Positions 43,912 to 52,695 of a stretch of 64,000 nt of DNA are shown here, piece after piece. A program made the position numbers and the translations under genes. Positions within the stretch are counted from its first letter, which is position 1. Each line of letters opens with the position of its first letter. The DNA is from JAPOXR01 sp965219635 (GTDB taxonomy: Bacteria; Pseudomonadota; Alphaproteobacteria; Rhodobacterales; Rhodobacteraceae): assembly GCA_965219635.1 (NCBI GenBank), contig OZ244783.1:3534001-3598000 (forward strand), in the 5' to 3' direction. The notes beneath the pieces were generated by a model. It did no database searches, was not told where the DNA came from, and worked only from the letters and a program-made list of their open reading frames with translations.

Positions 43912-44439
43912 TCAGAAATTGATCAGGGGAAACTGGGGCAATGGTATTTTGAGCGCATGCCACAGCAGATATTCGAACAGCACAGGCATGCCGATGGAGA
44001 TGACTATCAAGACGCTCCAGCGGCGGTAGCCTGCGAAGTAGATGGAGATTCCGAGGATCACCGCTGAAGGGACAATGAACCCTGCGTTGCTGAGGGAGAA
44101 CACGTAGATTGCGGCAAGAATGGACAGGATCACCGTATTCACCATCTCGGGCCGGCCAAACACAAGCGTTTCGTTCTCTTCGCTCTCCTGTACGGCCGCC
44201 TCCTGTTTGCCCAGGATGGTGTAGAACGCGCTGAATGCGACCACGGCCCCGAAGGAAATCATTGACCAGGCGCCGACACGTGGCATGAAACCTGGTGTGA
44301 TGTCTCCGGACGTGTTGTTTGCACCCGTCACATATCCGGGGATCAACCAGATAATGGCAAGAGCGCCGAGCATTGCGAGTCCGAGTCCGGCGCAGAGATT
44401 GGCTATCGTGACGGTCTTGTCTTGTATGTGTGCCTCCAT
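43912..44439 (-). CDS. tctB: tripartite tricarboxylate transporter, small subunit TctB
   Basis: 175 residues from ATG 44439 (GTG 44460 would add seven). Four hydrophobic segments match the small permease subunit: about 13-35, 59-80, 105-125 and 129-160. Sequence is poorly conserved in this family, so the call rests on topology and on its place between tctC and tctA. Confidence 0.88.
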   Translation of the reverse strand: MEAHIQDKTVTIANLCAGLGLAMLGALAIIWLIPGYVTGANNTSGDITPGFMPRVGAWSMISFGAVVAFSAFYTILGKQEAAVQESEENETLVFGRPEMVNTVILSILAAIYVFSLSNAGFIVPSAVILGISIYFAGYRRWSVLIVISIGMPVLFEYLLWHALKIPLPQFPLINF

Positions 44440-44485
44440 GGTTGCCGCGGTGGCAGGCACCGCGGCAATCTTGCGTCTTCCAGGA

Positions 44486-45439
44486 TTATTCGCTGGCGAG
44501 TGGCCGCAGTTTCACTGCCATGTCGGCGATCTGGGCTGCGACTTCAGCGCCAGAGAGGATCTCGACCTTGGACTTGAGTCGTTCCTCGACGATCGTGACA
44601 AAGTCGGCATCGCCGGCTGCCGCCTGAATGGCAGCTTCCAGGGTCGCAGCGACATCGTCCGGCAGGCCGGCCGGAGCCATGGCGCCCACTATGCTCGGCA
44701 TCGCCAGGCCGTATCCCAGTTCCTTCAACGTCGGCTTGTCCGGGTAGCCTGACAGGCGTGTTTCGCTGAGCGACGCCAGGACCTTGATCTGTCCTTCGTA
44801 GTTGGCGTGAATGCCTCCGCTATAGGACATGTCAGCATTGCCTGCGATCAACAGCTGCATGGCTTCCGAACCGCTGTTGGCATTGACAACCCGGAGATCA
44901 AGCCCTTCGGCCTCCGCTACTTTGTCGATCATCTTTGCACTCATGCCGCCTTGCGACACGACCGGAGTTCCGGGGTTTGCCTTGGCAAACTCGACGAACT
45001 CGGCCAGGTCGGAGAATGGCTGGTCAGTGTGTGCAACGAGGGCGTTCTGGTAGTTTGCAACTGCTCCGATGAACTGGAAATCCTCGACAGTGAAATCGAC
45101 TTCTGTCGCAACCGGGTTCCAGGCCGTGATCTCGTCAATGCCACCCAACAGGAAGGTGTAACCGTCCGCGGGGGCGTTCTTCAAAAAGCTGGCGCCAACC
45201 GAGCCGCCTCCACCCTTCCGGTTGACGACAACAACTGGCTGCCCCAGTTCGTTTCCGAGGGCGTTTGCAAAGATCCGGCCCATCGTGTCGGTGCTGCCGC
45301 CTGCACCGTATGGGATAATCATGGTAACCGGTTTGTTGGGGTAGTCGCTCGCAAATGCTGGCGCAGCAAAGCTTGCAAGCCCCAGTCCCGCCACCAGGCA
45401 GGCCAATGCGCGCCTGCGGGTAGTATCGTGCATTTCCAT
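44486..45439 (-). CDS. tctC: tripartite tricarboxylate transporter, substrate-binding protein TctC
   Basis: 317 residues from ATG 45439, with GAAGGAT 8 bases upstream. A signal peptide is clear (RRRALACLVAGLGLASFAAP, cleavage after AFA). The mature start YPNKPVTMIIPYGAGGSTD is typical of the Bug/TctC family. It captures a carboxylic acid in the periplasm for TctAB; the ligand cannot be read from sequence. A fragment of this gene recurs at 46425-46519. Confidence 0.93.
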   Translation of the reverse strand: MEMHDTTRRRALACLVAGLGLASFAAPAFASDYPNKPVTMIIPYGAGGSTDTMGRIFANALGNELGQPVVVVNRKGGGGSVGASFLKNAPADGYTFLLGGIDEITAWNPVATEVDFTVEDFQFIGAVANYQNALVAHTDQPFSDLAEFVEFAKANPGTPVVSQGGMSAKMIDKVAEAEGLDLRVVNANSGSEAMQLLIAGNADMSYSGGIHANYEGQIKVLASLSETRLSGYPDKPTLKELGYGLAMPSIVGAMAPAGLPDDVAATLEAAIQAAAGDADFVTIVEERLKSKVEILSGAEVAAQIADMAVKLRPLASE

Positions 45440-45672
45440 TTTTCGTATCCTTCGGTTGTCAGCGTTCCCTGACGGGAAGCTCTGGAAATGTACTACTTGG
45501 CCACGGGCCAAGAAAGCGGATATTCGATTGTTCGAATGGCACCGGAAACTGGTGGGCAGTGCGCATGTGTTGAAACACCGGCTTAACCGCAAACGCATCT
45601 GTTCTGCGCAGGGACAGGAAGATTTTAGCGAGCCGGTCAGTGCTGTGAAGGGCTGAGCAGAAAACCCTGTAG

Positions 45673-45963
45673 GTGATCACAGACGCTACTGGCACAGTGC
45701 TGCTTGCCCGGGACGCCGGTCCCGGCCGCGACCGCATGACGGCACAGATACAGGCTGCGCTTCCGGACATGGATGTGGAATATCTTGGGCGGCCCGCCGA
45801 AGGGCAGGACTGGAACCACCTGATGCAGGAGGTAATACGCCATTTGCTGCTTCAGGCACCGTCGCCGTCCCGGCCACAAATCTCGATTTCAGCTTGCAGA
45901 AGCCCGGAATCCGGCTGGGGCCAACTCAGGAAGTGCATTCTCTGGGCTTTCTCGTGCAATTGA
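45673..45963 (+). CDS. small ORF at the head of duplicated module A, unknown
   Basis: 96 residues from GTG 45673. The first 65 codons align with 46513-46660 in module B, where the frame is broken by stops. The protein has no family resemblance that I can name, no signal and no membrane segment. It may be a real small gene or the relic of a longer one. The start lacks a strong ribosome site. Confidence 0.3.
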   Translation: MITDATGTVLLARDAGPGRDRMTAQIQAALPDMDVEYLGRPAEGQDWNHLMQEVIRHLLLQAPSPSRPQISISACRSPESGWGQLRKCILWAFSCN

Positions 45964-46060
45964 AGCTGAAGCACTTGGAACGCGCCTGGTGCCGCTCCGA
46001 TTTTGCTTTTTCTGGGCCGGCGGGTTATCGAGGAGACGGGGACAGCTGTGGAGACGCATG

Positions 46061-46393
46061 ATGGAGTCCGATGCAGCCACCATTTGGATGTTGGTTGGCA
46101 TCGCCGTAACTCTGGGCGGCATCATCCTGTTGCAGGGTGCCGCCTCCAACCGGCGGATGGACCGGATGGAACAGCGGCTGGTTCAGCGCTTGGACCGGAC
46201 GGATCAGCAGATGAATCAGCGCTTGGACCGGACGGATCAGCAGATGAGTCAGCGCATGGACCGGATGGACCAGAAAATGGACGATATTCGCGATCGCCTT
46301 GCGCGCCTGGAAGTAATTGTCGATTTCATCCGGCTGGGAATGCAACTTCCCCGGCCGCCCGAGCTGGCGGCAGAAGGGCCCAAAGACCAGTGA
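46061..46393 (+). CDS. small membrane-anchored coiled-coil protein A
   Basis: 110 residues from ATG 46061 (ATG 46058 just before it); GGAG lies 7 bases upstream. One membrane helix is at about 8-26 (TIWMLVGIAVTLGGIILLQG). Then come 11-residue repeats (QQMNQRLDRTD, QQMSQRMDRMD) that would form a right-handed hendecad coiled coil, then DDIRDRLARLEVIVDFIRLG and a proline-rich tail. The last 45 residues are almost identical in protein B at 46883, but the membrane helices differ. The family is unknown to me. Confidence 0.65.
   Translation: MESDAATIWMLVGIAVTLGGIILLQGAASNRRMDRMEQRLVQRLDRTDQQMNQRLDRTDQQMSQRMDRMDQKMDDIRDRLARLEVIVDFIRLGMQLPRPPELAAEGPKDQ
46172..46270 (+). repeat. three 33-bp tandem repeats encoding 11-residue units
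   Basis: Units start at 46172, 46205 and 46238, each 33 bp and ending in GGACCGGA(C/T)GGA(T/C). They keep the reading frame and lengthen the coiled coil by exactly 11 residues per unit, so length can change without loss of register. Confidence 0.85.
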
Positions 46394-46424
46394 TCACGGC
46401 GCAAAAGTAAAGGCGAATGTGCAA

Positions 46425-46519
46425 GCCGCCTCCACCCTTCAGGTTGATGGCAACAACTGGCTGCCCCAACTCATTTCCGAGCGCGGTTGCAAAAATCCGG
46501 GCCATCGTGTCGGTGCTGC
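46425..46519 (-). pseudogene. fragment of tctC fused to module B
   Basis: About 90 bases match the inside of tctC (near 45202-45296) on the same strand with scattered changes, for example the shared GGCAACAACTGGCTGCCCCA-like core. The match ends at GTGCTGC, a word also present at the start of modules A and B, where the module begins. This looks like a microhomology junction. Confidence 0.75.
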
Positions 46520-46882
46520 TGGCCTAGGAAGCCGGTCCCGACGATGAGAACATGTCGGCAAAGATACAGGCTGAGCTTCCGGACATGGATGGGGAACGTG
46601 ATCGGCCGCCCGGAGGGCAGGACTGAAACGACCTGATGCAGGAGGTAGCTCACCATTCACGGGGCCAGGCTCCATCGCCGTCCCGTCCGCAAATGCCAGA
46701 TTTCACCCTGTACAAGCCTGGAATCCGGCTAGGGACTACCTCGGGAAGCGCATTCTCTGGGTTTTCATACGCAATCATGCGTGCAATTGAAGCTGAAGCA
46801 CTTAGAACGCGCTTGGTACCCCTCCGATTTTGCTTTTTCCGGCCCAGCGGGTTATCGTGAGTGTCGATTATGGAGATGTGTG

Positions 46883-47182
46883 ATGAGTTCGGAACTTCAG
46901 ATCGATTTTGGGGTGGCCGCTCTTGCGATTGCTTTGGCCAGTTTGGTTGCCAGCATGTGGTTCTCCCTCAACCGACAGATGGGTGATATCACTCGGCAGA
47001 TGACTCAGCGCATGGACCGGATGGACCAGCAGATGACTCAGCGTATGGACCGGATGGACCAGAGAATGGACGATATTCGCGACCGCCTTGCGCGCCTGGA
47101 AGTGATTGTCGATTTCATCCGTTTGGGCATGCAACTTCCCCGGCCACCCGAGCTGGCGGCAGAAGGGCCCAAAGAGCAGTGA
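46883..47182 (+). CDS. small membrane-anchored coiled-coil protein B
   Basis: 99 residues from ATG 46883, GGAG 7-10 bases upstream. The membrane helix at about 8-28 (FGVAALAIALASLVASMWF) differs from that of protein A. Two 11-residue units follow (RQMTQRMDRMD, QQMTQRMDRMD), then the same DDIRDRLARLEVIVDFIRLG helix and PRPPELAAEGPK tail. The shared soluble part with exchanged anchor suggests that the soluble part is the functional constant. Unknown family. Confidence 0.65.
   Translation: MSSELQIDFGVAALAIALASLVASMWFSLNRQMGDITRQMTQRMDRMDQQMTQRMDRMDQRMDDIRDRLARLEVIVDFIRLGMQLPRPPELAAEGPKEQ
46994..47059 (+). repeat. two 33-bp tandem repeats in protein B
   Basis: Units at 46994 and 47027 are 33 bp each and match the units of protein A. 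Protein A has three units and protein B two, so the array length has changed since the duplication. Confidence 0.85.
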
Positions 47183-47707
47183 TCACGGCGCAAAAGTAAA
47201 GGCGACTGCGCGAGCCGCCTTCCTTCTTCTAGCTCTCCTTACGGAGAAGCGGTAATTCGTCTGAACCCCGCATCTGGCCCAAACATGGGCGGGCACGGAT
47301 GCCATGTCAAGTCTATGTTTGGGCAGTGGCAGGAAGTTGTAGTTCTTCCGGATAATGGCGACGAACTCTTCCTCGAGGACGCGCGAAACTCGGTCCGGTG
47401 AAGACGCCAGTGTGCTGACTGACACTGTGTGGACAGGGTTGCAGACCACCCAGACCGTTCTTCGACGATTGAGCGGGGAGATCATTTGCGCCATGGCGTT
47501 TTCATCCTTCTGCTGCTTCTCCGATGCCGGAACCGCAGCATAAACGCCGTGCAATTTGGAGGTCTTCGACACGACCAGAACCTTCCTGATTTTCGTATGG
47601 AATGCCGGCTTGAGCGTGCATTCTTCAACCGGATAGGCGCAGCAGCCTACCTGCCGGATCCAGGGCGCCGCTTTCAATCTCGGCGCGTAGGAATTTTTCT
47701 GATTCAT
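47183..47707 (-). CDS. hypothetical protein, doubtful
   Basis: 174 residues from ATG 47707, AGGTAG upstream. No known domain is seen; the tail (RRARRRKAARAVAFTFAP) lies inside the duplicated module end and looks non-coding. The middle (RKVLVVSKTSKLHGVYAAVP, VWVVCNPVHTVSVSTL) has strand-helix alternation that could be a folded domain. It may be a remnant extended by chance. Confidence 0.3.
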   Translation of the reverse strand: MNQKNSYAPRLKAAPWIRQVGCCAYPVEECTLKPAFHTKIRKVLVVSKTSKLHGVYAAVPASEKQQKDENAMAQMISPLNRRRTVWVVCNPVHTVSVSTLASSPDRVSRVLEEEFVAIIRKNYNFLPLPKHRLDMASVPAHVWARCGVQTNYRFSVRRARRRKAARAVAFTFAP

Positions 47708-47803
47708 CGAACTACCTGACGCTTATGGCCTGCTTGTCATCGCCATCCGGAGCCAGCAATCTGGGGCTTGTCGTGGAAGGCAAACTTTCAGTGGTGCGGG
47801 TGA

Positions 47804-49027
47804 TCACAGTTCGCAAAATGGAAGTGCCGTAACACCATTGCCAAGTGGAAGCCGCGTATCGCCAGGATGAACCAAAAAACCTGGCATCGTCGCGCCCTTC
47901 ATGTCGCTCCGGAATCTCCGGATGGATGCCGCCATGGCCGGGCGGGGCGTGGCGGAGAGCTTGACCTCAAGGGGGATCAGTCGGCCGTCCGACTCTACCA
48001 CGAAGTCTACTTCCGACCCCGCAATGGTGCGCCAAAACCAGATTCTGGGATCCAATCCTCGGTGCGTCAGCGTCTTGAGGATTTCGGACAGTACCGCCGT
48101 TTCCAGTATGGCCCCGCCCAAAGGGCCAGAAGCGGCAAGGGAAGGATCTCTCAAACCTGCCAGATGGCAGAGCGTGCCGGTGTCGGTGAAATAGACCTTC
48201 GGGGTCTTTACGAGCCGTTTCCCGGCACTTGCGAAGTATGGGCGCAGAACAACTACCTGGTAGGTGGCTTCAAGAACGGAGAGCCAGGCCTTGATTGTGT
48301 TGAGTGCAACTCCCAGATCGCGGGCGATACCGGCAAGGTTCAACAATTGTGCGCTCCTTGCTGCCAACATTTTGTGGAATCTGTGAAACTGGGTCAGGTC
48401 GCCAACGAGCCGGATCGTGCGCACTTCCCTTTCAAGATAAGTCTGGATGTAACTGGAATGCCAACGATGGGCGTCCTGCTCAGGATTGACCGCCAACTTC
48501 GGGTAACTGCCCCTGACGAGGTCCTCCCAGAGTTGTCGGCAGGCATGTTGGGGCTGGGACACCTGCAGCCTTGAAGACTCACAAGCCAGCGGTGCCTGCG
48601 GTTGTCCTTCTAGTTCCCGTCTTGATAGCGGCAATAGTCGCAGAACTGCTGCACGGCCAGCCAGAGACTCGGTTACGCGCTCTGAAAGCGGCAAGTTCTG
48701 AGATCCTGCCAGCAAGTATTGTCCAGGGCGGCTTCGGTCACTGTCAATCCTTCGTTTGATGTAGGACAACAGATCGGTGGCATGCTGCACCTCATCGATA
48801 ATGGCCGGTGGTGAATGCAGAGCCAGGAATGAGCGGGGGTCTTCAACGGCGGATACCCTGACGTCCGGTTCGTCCAGTGATACGTAATTGAAGTCGTTTC
48901 CGAAGAGGTGCAGCAGCAGCGTTGTCTTTCCGGACTGCCGAGGGCCTGTCAGAATGACGGCAGGAAACTCGTTTGCAGCCTTTCTGATGACAGGCTCAAT
49001 AGTACGTTCCAGATACGCGGTGTTCAT
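47804..49027 (-). CDS. AAA_14/DUF4143 ATPase, third copy, intact
   Basis: 407 residues. Walker A is GPRQSGKTT (28-36), Walker B IIDEVQ (76-81), with the sensor stretch YLLAGSQNLPL. The DUF4143 part includes GSEVDFVVE and PLEVKL, the PD-(D/E)XK-like pair. It is not a recent copy of the two at 5470 and 7192: the proteins differ throughout. A 17-bp palindrome lies 12 bases upstream of the start. It is followed by no partner gene on its strand. Confidence 0.9.
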   Translation of the reverse strand: MNTAYLERTIEPVIRKAANEFPAVILTGPRQSGKTTLLLHLFGNDFNYVSLDEPDVRVSAVEDPRSFLALHSPPAIIDEVQHATDLLSYIKRRIDSDRSRPGQYLLAGSQNLPLSERVTESLAGRAAVLRLLPLSRRELEGQPQAPLACESSRLQVSQPQHACRQLWEDLVRGSYPKLAVNPEQDAHRWHSSYIQTYLEREVRTIRLVGDLTQFHRFHKMLAARSAQLLNLAGIARDLGVALNTIKAWLSVLEATYQVVVLRPYFASAGKRLVKTPKVYFTDTGTLCHLAGLRDPSLAASGPLGGAILETAVLSEILKTLTHRGLDPRIWFWRTIAGSEVDFVVESDGRLIPLEVKLSATPRPAMAASIRRFRSDMKGATMPGFLVHPGDTRLPLGNGVTALPFCEL

Positions 49028-49038
49028 AACTCGATATT

Positions 49039-49055
49039 ATGCATTCGAAATGCAT
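49039..49055 (-). promoter_or_regulatory. 17-bp palindrome upstream of the third AAA_14 gene
   Basis: ATGCATT (49039-49045) and AATGCAT (49049-49055) are perfect inverted arms around CGA. The element ends 12 bases before the start codon at 49027, inside a short A+T-rich patch that could hold the promoter. It is a likely protein-binding site; autoregulation is inference. Confidence 0.5.
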
Positions 49056-49238
49056 TTTATCAACACAACGCTGCTCAGTTTACAGCCAGAATTTCTGTCG
49101 GCCAGCAGCACATTGGGTGGCGAGCATATTGGATCGTGTTGCGTCCCGGGTCGGTGACCGTAGAACCCTGTTGGAACGCCGCTGCAATCTCCGCAATCCA
49201 GGGGCTGCGGTCTCAGCCGTCGGCAAGTTTCCGGTCCT

Positions 49239-50291
49239 TCATGGCAAACCATACCATGATCCGCGTCCTGCTCCGCGCAATTCGAGATGACTCTGGTCAA
49301 CGAGTGATCTGAGATGATCCTTGACCGTGTTGCGGCTGATGCCGCTGGCCTTCACCACTTCAGAGACAGTTACCCTGCCGTGCTCCCGTACCAATTCCAG
49401 GATCAGCGCCGAAAGATCGGGAAGTGAGCCAAGCAAGACCCTCTCTCGCTCCATTATTCTTTCAAGCCGTTCCTTTTGGCGCTGCATTGCATGCAGGAAG
49501 AACCTGAGCCAGGGCTGCCAGTCAGGCGAGTCTGTGCGGATCGTTCGCTGGGTTCGCCGCAAGGACAAATAATATCTGTCCTTGTATTGCTCGACCACGC
49601 TTTCCAACGAACTGTAGGGCACATAGGCGTAACCAGTTTGCAAGAGAAGGAGCGTGGTAAGGATGCGTGACAACCGGCCGTTGCCATCCTGGAAGGGATG
49701 GATCTCCAGAAACACGACTACGAAGATGGCAATGACCAATAGGGGGTGAAGGCTGCCATCCTCCAATTGCTCGCCCACCCAGTCGACCAATTCTGCCATC
49801 CTTCCCGGGGTTGCGAACGGCGTTGCCGTTTCGAAAATCACACCGAGGCTCTTGCCGTTTTCATCGAATGCTTCAACATGGTTCGCCAGTGTTTTGTATG
49901 AGCCGCGGTGCCGTTCGTCCTTGTCTGAATGAACGAGAAGGTCGCGGTGGAGCTGACGAATATGGTTCTCCGTCAATGGGATAGCGTCATAGGCGTCGAA
50001 GACTGTTTCCATGACTTCCGCATAACCGGCAACTTCCTGCTCGTCTCGCGTCGCGAATGAACCGATACGAACGTTTGTCAGAAGTTGCTCCACATCTCTG
50101 TCACTGAGTCTTGCACCTTCAATTCGGGTCGATGAGCCGATGCTCTCAATCGTTGCTACCCGGCGCAACCGGGACAGGCGATCAGGTGCGATCTTGCCGA
50201 TCGCTTGCCAGGCTCCCTTGAACTCTTCAATCTCTGCGATCAGAGACAATATCTCAGGTGTGATGCGCAGACTGGAGGTTTGCAGCGCCAT
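49239..50291 (-). CDS. Fic-domain protein, class II, with winged-helix C-terminus
   Basis: 350 residues from ATG 50291 (GGAG 7 bases upstream); the long upstream open extension is arginine-rich and non-homologous. The N-terminal inhibitory helix has SxxxEG at 54-59 (STRIEG). The catalytic loop HPFQDGNGR is at 198-206. The C-terminal 70 residues resemble a winged helix (VTVSEVVKASGISRNTVKDHL). Fic enzymes usually transfer AMP to hydroxyl groups of proteins. With its own inhibitory helix it needs no separate antitoxin. Confidence 0.9.
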   Translation of the reverse strand: MALQTSSLRITPEILSLIAEIEEFKGAWQAIGKIAPDRLSRLRRVATIESIGSSTRIEGARLSDRDVEQLLTNVRIGSFATRDEQEVAGYAEVMETVFDAYDAIPLTENHIRQLHRDLLVHSDKDERHRGSYKTLANHVEAFDENGKSLGVIFETATPFATPGRMAELVDWVGEQLEDGSLHPLLVIAIFVVVFLEIHPFQDGNGRLSRILTTLLLLQTGYAYVPYSSLESVVEQYKDRYYLSLRRTQRTIRTDSPDWQPWLRFFLHAMQRQKERLERIMERERVLLGSLPDLSALILELVREHGRVTVSEVVKASGISRNTVKDHLRSLVDQSHLELRGAGRGSWYGLP

Positions 50292-51340
50292 TCCATTTCT
50301 CCATCCGTTTCCACCCAATCCTAATGCACGCCTAGCACCCATTTGTCCACCCATTTCCATCCGATAACCGCACAATTGCCAGTTGAAGCAGCCGCGCATG
50401 GCCCTGCGTCCAGCCAGCGGCAATGCGAAGCCATGGAAGAAGAACATCAAGTCCAGGCGGAGCGGGATCGTGCTCAACCCGGGCTGATGGCCCGGTCCGT
50501 TTGCGCGGCGGCGCCTGCGGACCAGAGGTGACGGCGAAGTTGCCTTAACAGCCGATCGGAAAAAGCAGGAACGGCTTTCCCAGCAGGCAGTTAGTTCCGC
50601 AATTCGAGGGATAAGAGCGGATGGATCATTCCAAGATGAAGAACAGGATTTACAGACAAGCCGTGAACGCCGTCGAGATCCTGGATGACGAACGAGACGA
50701 ACTCGAGGTGACACTGGCGGAGTTGGCGCCGTAACTGTCACTGCCATCAAACTGGGTTGGCCAGTTCATTGTCGGCAAGCGCGCTGTGACCGGCGGCACG
50801 GCCGCATGTCTCGGGTACTGGTTCGGAACGGGCCTCAAATTCGGGCTCAATCTGCGGACTGCATACGCATGGCAGAGGAAAGGGCAGGGTCCAGCATTAC
50901 GCGACTGCCAGTCCGGGCTGGTGCAGACCTACCGGATGCCGAAAGTGTGGTTTGAAAAGTCAATCGGTATTCTTGAAGCCGGGAAGATGGGACACCTGTG
51001 GCCAGACTTCGGATTCGACATTGAATGTGGCGTTCCGGATGGAGGTTCGGGACGCCAATCGAATGCCTCTTTTTGCTGACTGTTTCTTTCGCAGGTGACG
51101 CTTCCAAGCAATATCGCCAATCGTGCGCAACTTGTTCTGGTGTCTGCTGCTGCCGACTCAAGCGAATAGTCGGAGGTCGCAGTATCGGCGCAATGCTATC
51201 AGTTCTTGATGCGAAGCTGCGTGATCCGCATTCAATGGGTTAGCTCTCGAACCGTTGTCGTCTTGGATTTCAGGCTTATTGCTGTTGATCGCGCCGGCAA
51301 TCCCGTCCCCTGCCAAACCGATGGGAAATGTACCCGGCAG
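50292..51340. other. long gene-free stretch
   Basis: About 1050 bases with no supported gene. The only tidy short frame is 50621-50734 (37 codons, MDHSKMKNRIYRQAVNAVEI), and the frame after it (SNWVGQFIVGKRAVTGG) may be a shifted continuation, which hints at a decayed small protein. The rest shows nothing. Confidence 0.4.
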
Positions 51341-51871
51341 TCAGGACTCGTCGGGTTTGATGAAGTGCTTCCAAACCTGAATCTTATCATCTCGGCGCAT
51401 ATGCGCGTTCGCGCCGCTTGACGATGGGAGTAGGCAATAACGGATCTGCCTTTCGCCAAATGTGTCAAAAAGGTCACGATTATATTTGGAAAAGAACATC
51501 AAGGACGCTTCTCCATTGAATCCAACCGCTTCGATGGCACGACGTTTGTTAAACAAGGAAAGCATGTCATTTGGCGTTTCGTGCTTGATGTTCTTGTCGC
51601 TGCCGCCAACACGCCGGCCCGAATGCAGAACGTCCCAAACGGCAATACGTTTTCGGTGGAGGAACTTGCATTTCTCTTCGTAAGACAAGAGCCAAATCTT
51701 CCTAGCAAACACACAGCCGAGTATCTTCCAGAAGTGGTTCCGCTTGTCCTCATAGTACTTTTCAACTTTGAGGGATTTGGGGCCAGGAAGAGTTCCCAAG
51801 ATCAGGATCTTGGACTTCTTGCCGATGATCGGGGGGAATCCGGTTATCCGACCGTTCGATTGGTCCGTCAT
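51341..51871 (-). CDS. DNA-deoxyinosine glycosylase / MUG-like uracil-DNA glycosylase
   Basis: 176 residues from ATG 51871, GGAGG 6-10 bases upstream. The uracil-glycosylase-fold core is seen: ILILGTLPGPKSLKVEKYYE near the start, RNHFWKIL, IAVWDVLHSGRRVGGSDKNI and the C-terminal LLPSSSGAN loop. This is the short family that removes deaminated bases such as hypoxanthine from DNA. The A+T content is higher than that of neighbouring core genes, compatible with recent transfer. Confidence 0.85.
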   Translation of the reverse strand: MTDQSNGRITGFPPIIGKKSKILILGTLPGPKSLKVEKYYEDKRNHFWKILGCVFARKIWLLSYEEKCKFLHRKRIAVWDVLHSGRRVGGSDKNIKHETPNDMLSLFNKRRAIEAVGFNGEASLMFFSKYNRDLFDTFGERQIRYCLLPSSSGANAHMRRDDKIQVWKHFIKPDES

Positions 51872-52185
51872 ACGCTGCCTCCACATCTTCAAGTGTTGTT
51901 TGTCGATAGTAGTCCAAGGCTGTTGAAGAGGTAAACACTCGCCAATTTGCCATGAGCGCATTCGGCTTCGGTTGAATGGTGGGCAAGCGTTGCCCGGTTG
52001 CAGCCGCAGCATGCATGACACCATGTCCCGCAAGTGCGCCCGTTACCGAGAAATGCGCAGGCAGGCCTGTCAAGGGTGGTCGAGGATGGAGGAAGGCCGA
52101 CAAGTCGTAGTCCCGTTCCGGGAACAACTTGTGCTGGCAAGGCGAAGCAACTATTGAAATCGACGGTTCAACATCGGAAAGATCA
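51872..52185. other. divergent intergenic region
   Basis: 314 bases between the glycosylase and the DUF3576 lipoprotein gene. It should hold both promoters, and marks the return to core genes. No confident -35/-10 pair was found. Confidence 0.35.
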
Positions 52186-52644
52186 ATGTCGTCGATGCGC
52201 AGGCTGCTTAGCAGATTTACCATTGTATTAGCCGCAACAACGCTGGTGGCGTGCTCCAATAATGGGGCCGGAGAACAAAAGCCGGCGCAACCGGAACCCG
52301 CAAGGGAGACCATCTGGTCCCTGTTCGAAGGCAAGGCAGACCAGCAGACGGCGGTCAGCGTCAACAAGTACATCTGGCAGGCCACATTCGAGGTTCTCGA
52401 TTTCCTGCCAGTGGAAACAGCCGATCCGTTCACCGGCGTATTCGTGACCGGATGGGGCCAGGCGCCGGGCAGCGACCGGTCCTACAAGGCAACCGTGCTG
52501 GTCTCGGATCCCGCCCTCGAAATACGGGCACTGAGGGTATCACTGCTGACCCCCGATGGACCGGCGGACGAGGCGACTGTGAACGCGGTCGAAGACGCAA
52601 TTCTGACCCGCGCCAGGCAGATCCGGGTCGCAGCGACCAGATAG
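52186..52644 (+). CDS. DUF3576 lipoprotein
   Basis: 152 residues from ATG 52186, GGAAAG upstream. A lipoprotein signal is clear: SRFTIVLAATTLVAC with the lipobox cysteine at about 22. The mature part matches DUF3576 (VNKYIWQATFEVLDFLPVET, DPFTGVFVTGW). This family regularly precedes leuS-lptE-holA in alphaproteobacteria, pointing to an envelope role near LPS export; the exact job is unknown. Confidence 0.9.
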   Translation: MSSMRRLLSRFTIVLAATTLVACSNNGAGEQKPAQPEPARETIWSLFEGKADQQTAVSVNKYIWQATFEVLDFLPVETADPFTGVFVTGWGQAPGSDRSYKATVLVSDPALEIRALRVSLLTPDGPADEATVNAVEDAILTRARQIRVAATR

Positions 52645-52695
52645 TACCAAACCTGGTGCCGGGCCTGCCGGTTGAAGTGGCTGGGGTGTGAACTC

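Larger units (their letters stand above)
45698..46433 (+). repeat. duplicated module A
   Basis: This segment repeats at 46513-47221. Shared parts include CAGATACAGGCTG, the stretch ending GATGCAGGAGGTA, the run around TTGAAGCTGAAGCACTT, and the whole 3' half of the small coiled-coil gene to GTGATCACGGCGCAAAAGTA. The N-terminal half of the coiled-coil gene is not shared. Confidence 0.75.
46513..47221 (+). repeat. duplicated module B
   Basis: Second copy of 45698-46433. Its first third (46513-46660) is the broken counterpart of the 45673 ORF: the frame is interrupted, for example by TGA at the TGG position in CAGGACTGGAAC. Its last two thirds hold coiled-coil protein B. Confidence 0.7.

Noticed and set aside
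47429..47719. Plus-strand ORF opposite the 47183-47707 frame
   Set aside because: It is the antisense shadow of an already doubtful frame, rich in arginine and with no ribosome site.
50621..50734. 37-codon ORF as a real small gene
   Set aside because: It has a start and a fair ribosome site, but no homology signal, and a neighbouring frame seems to continue it, so a decayed fragment is as likely.
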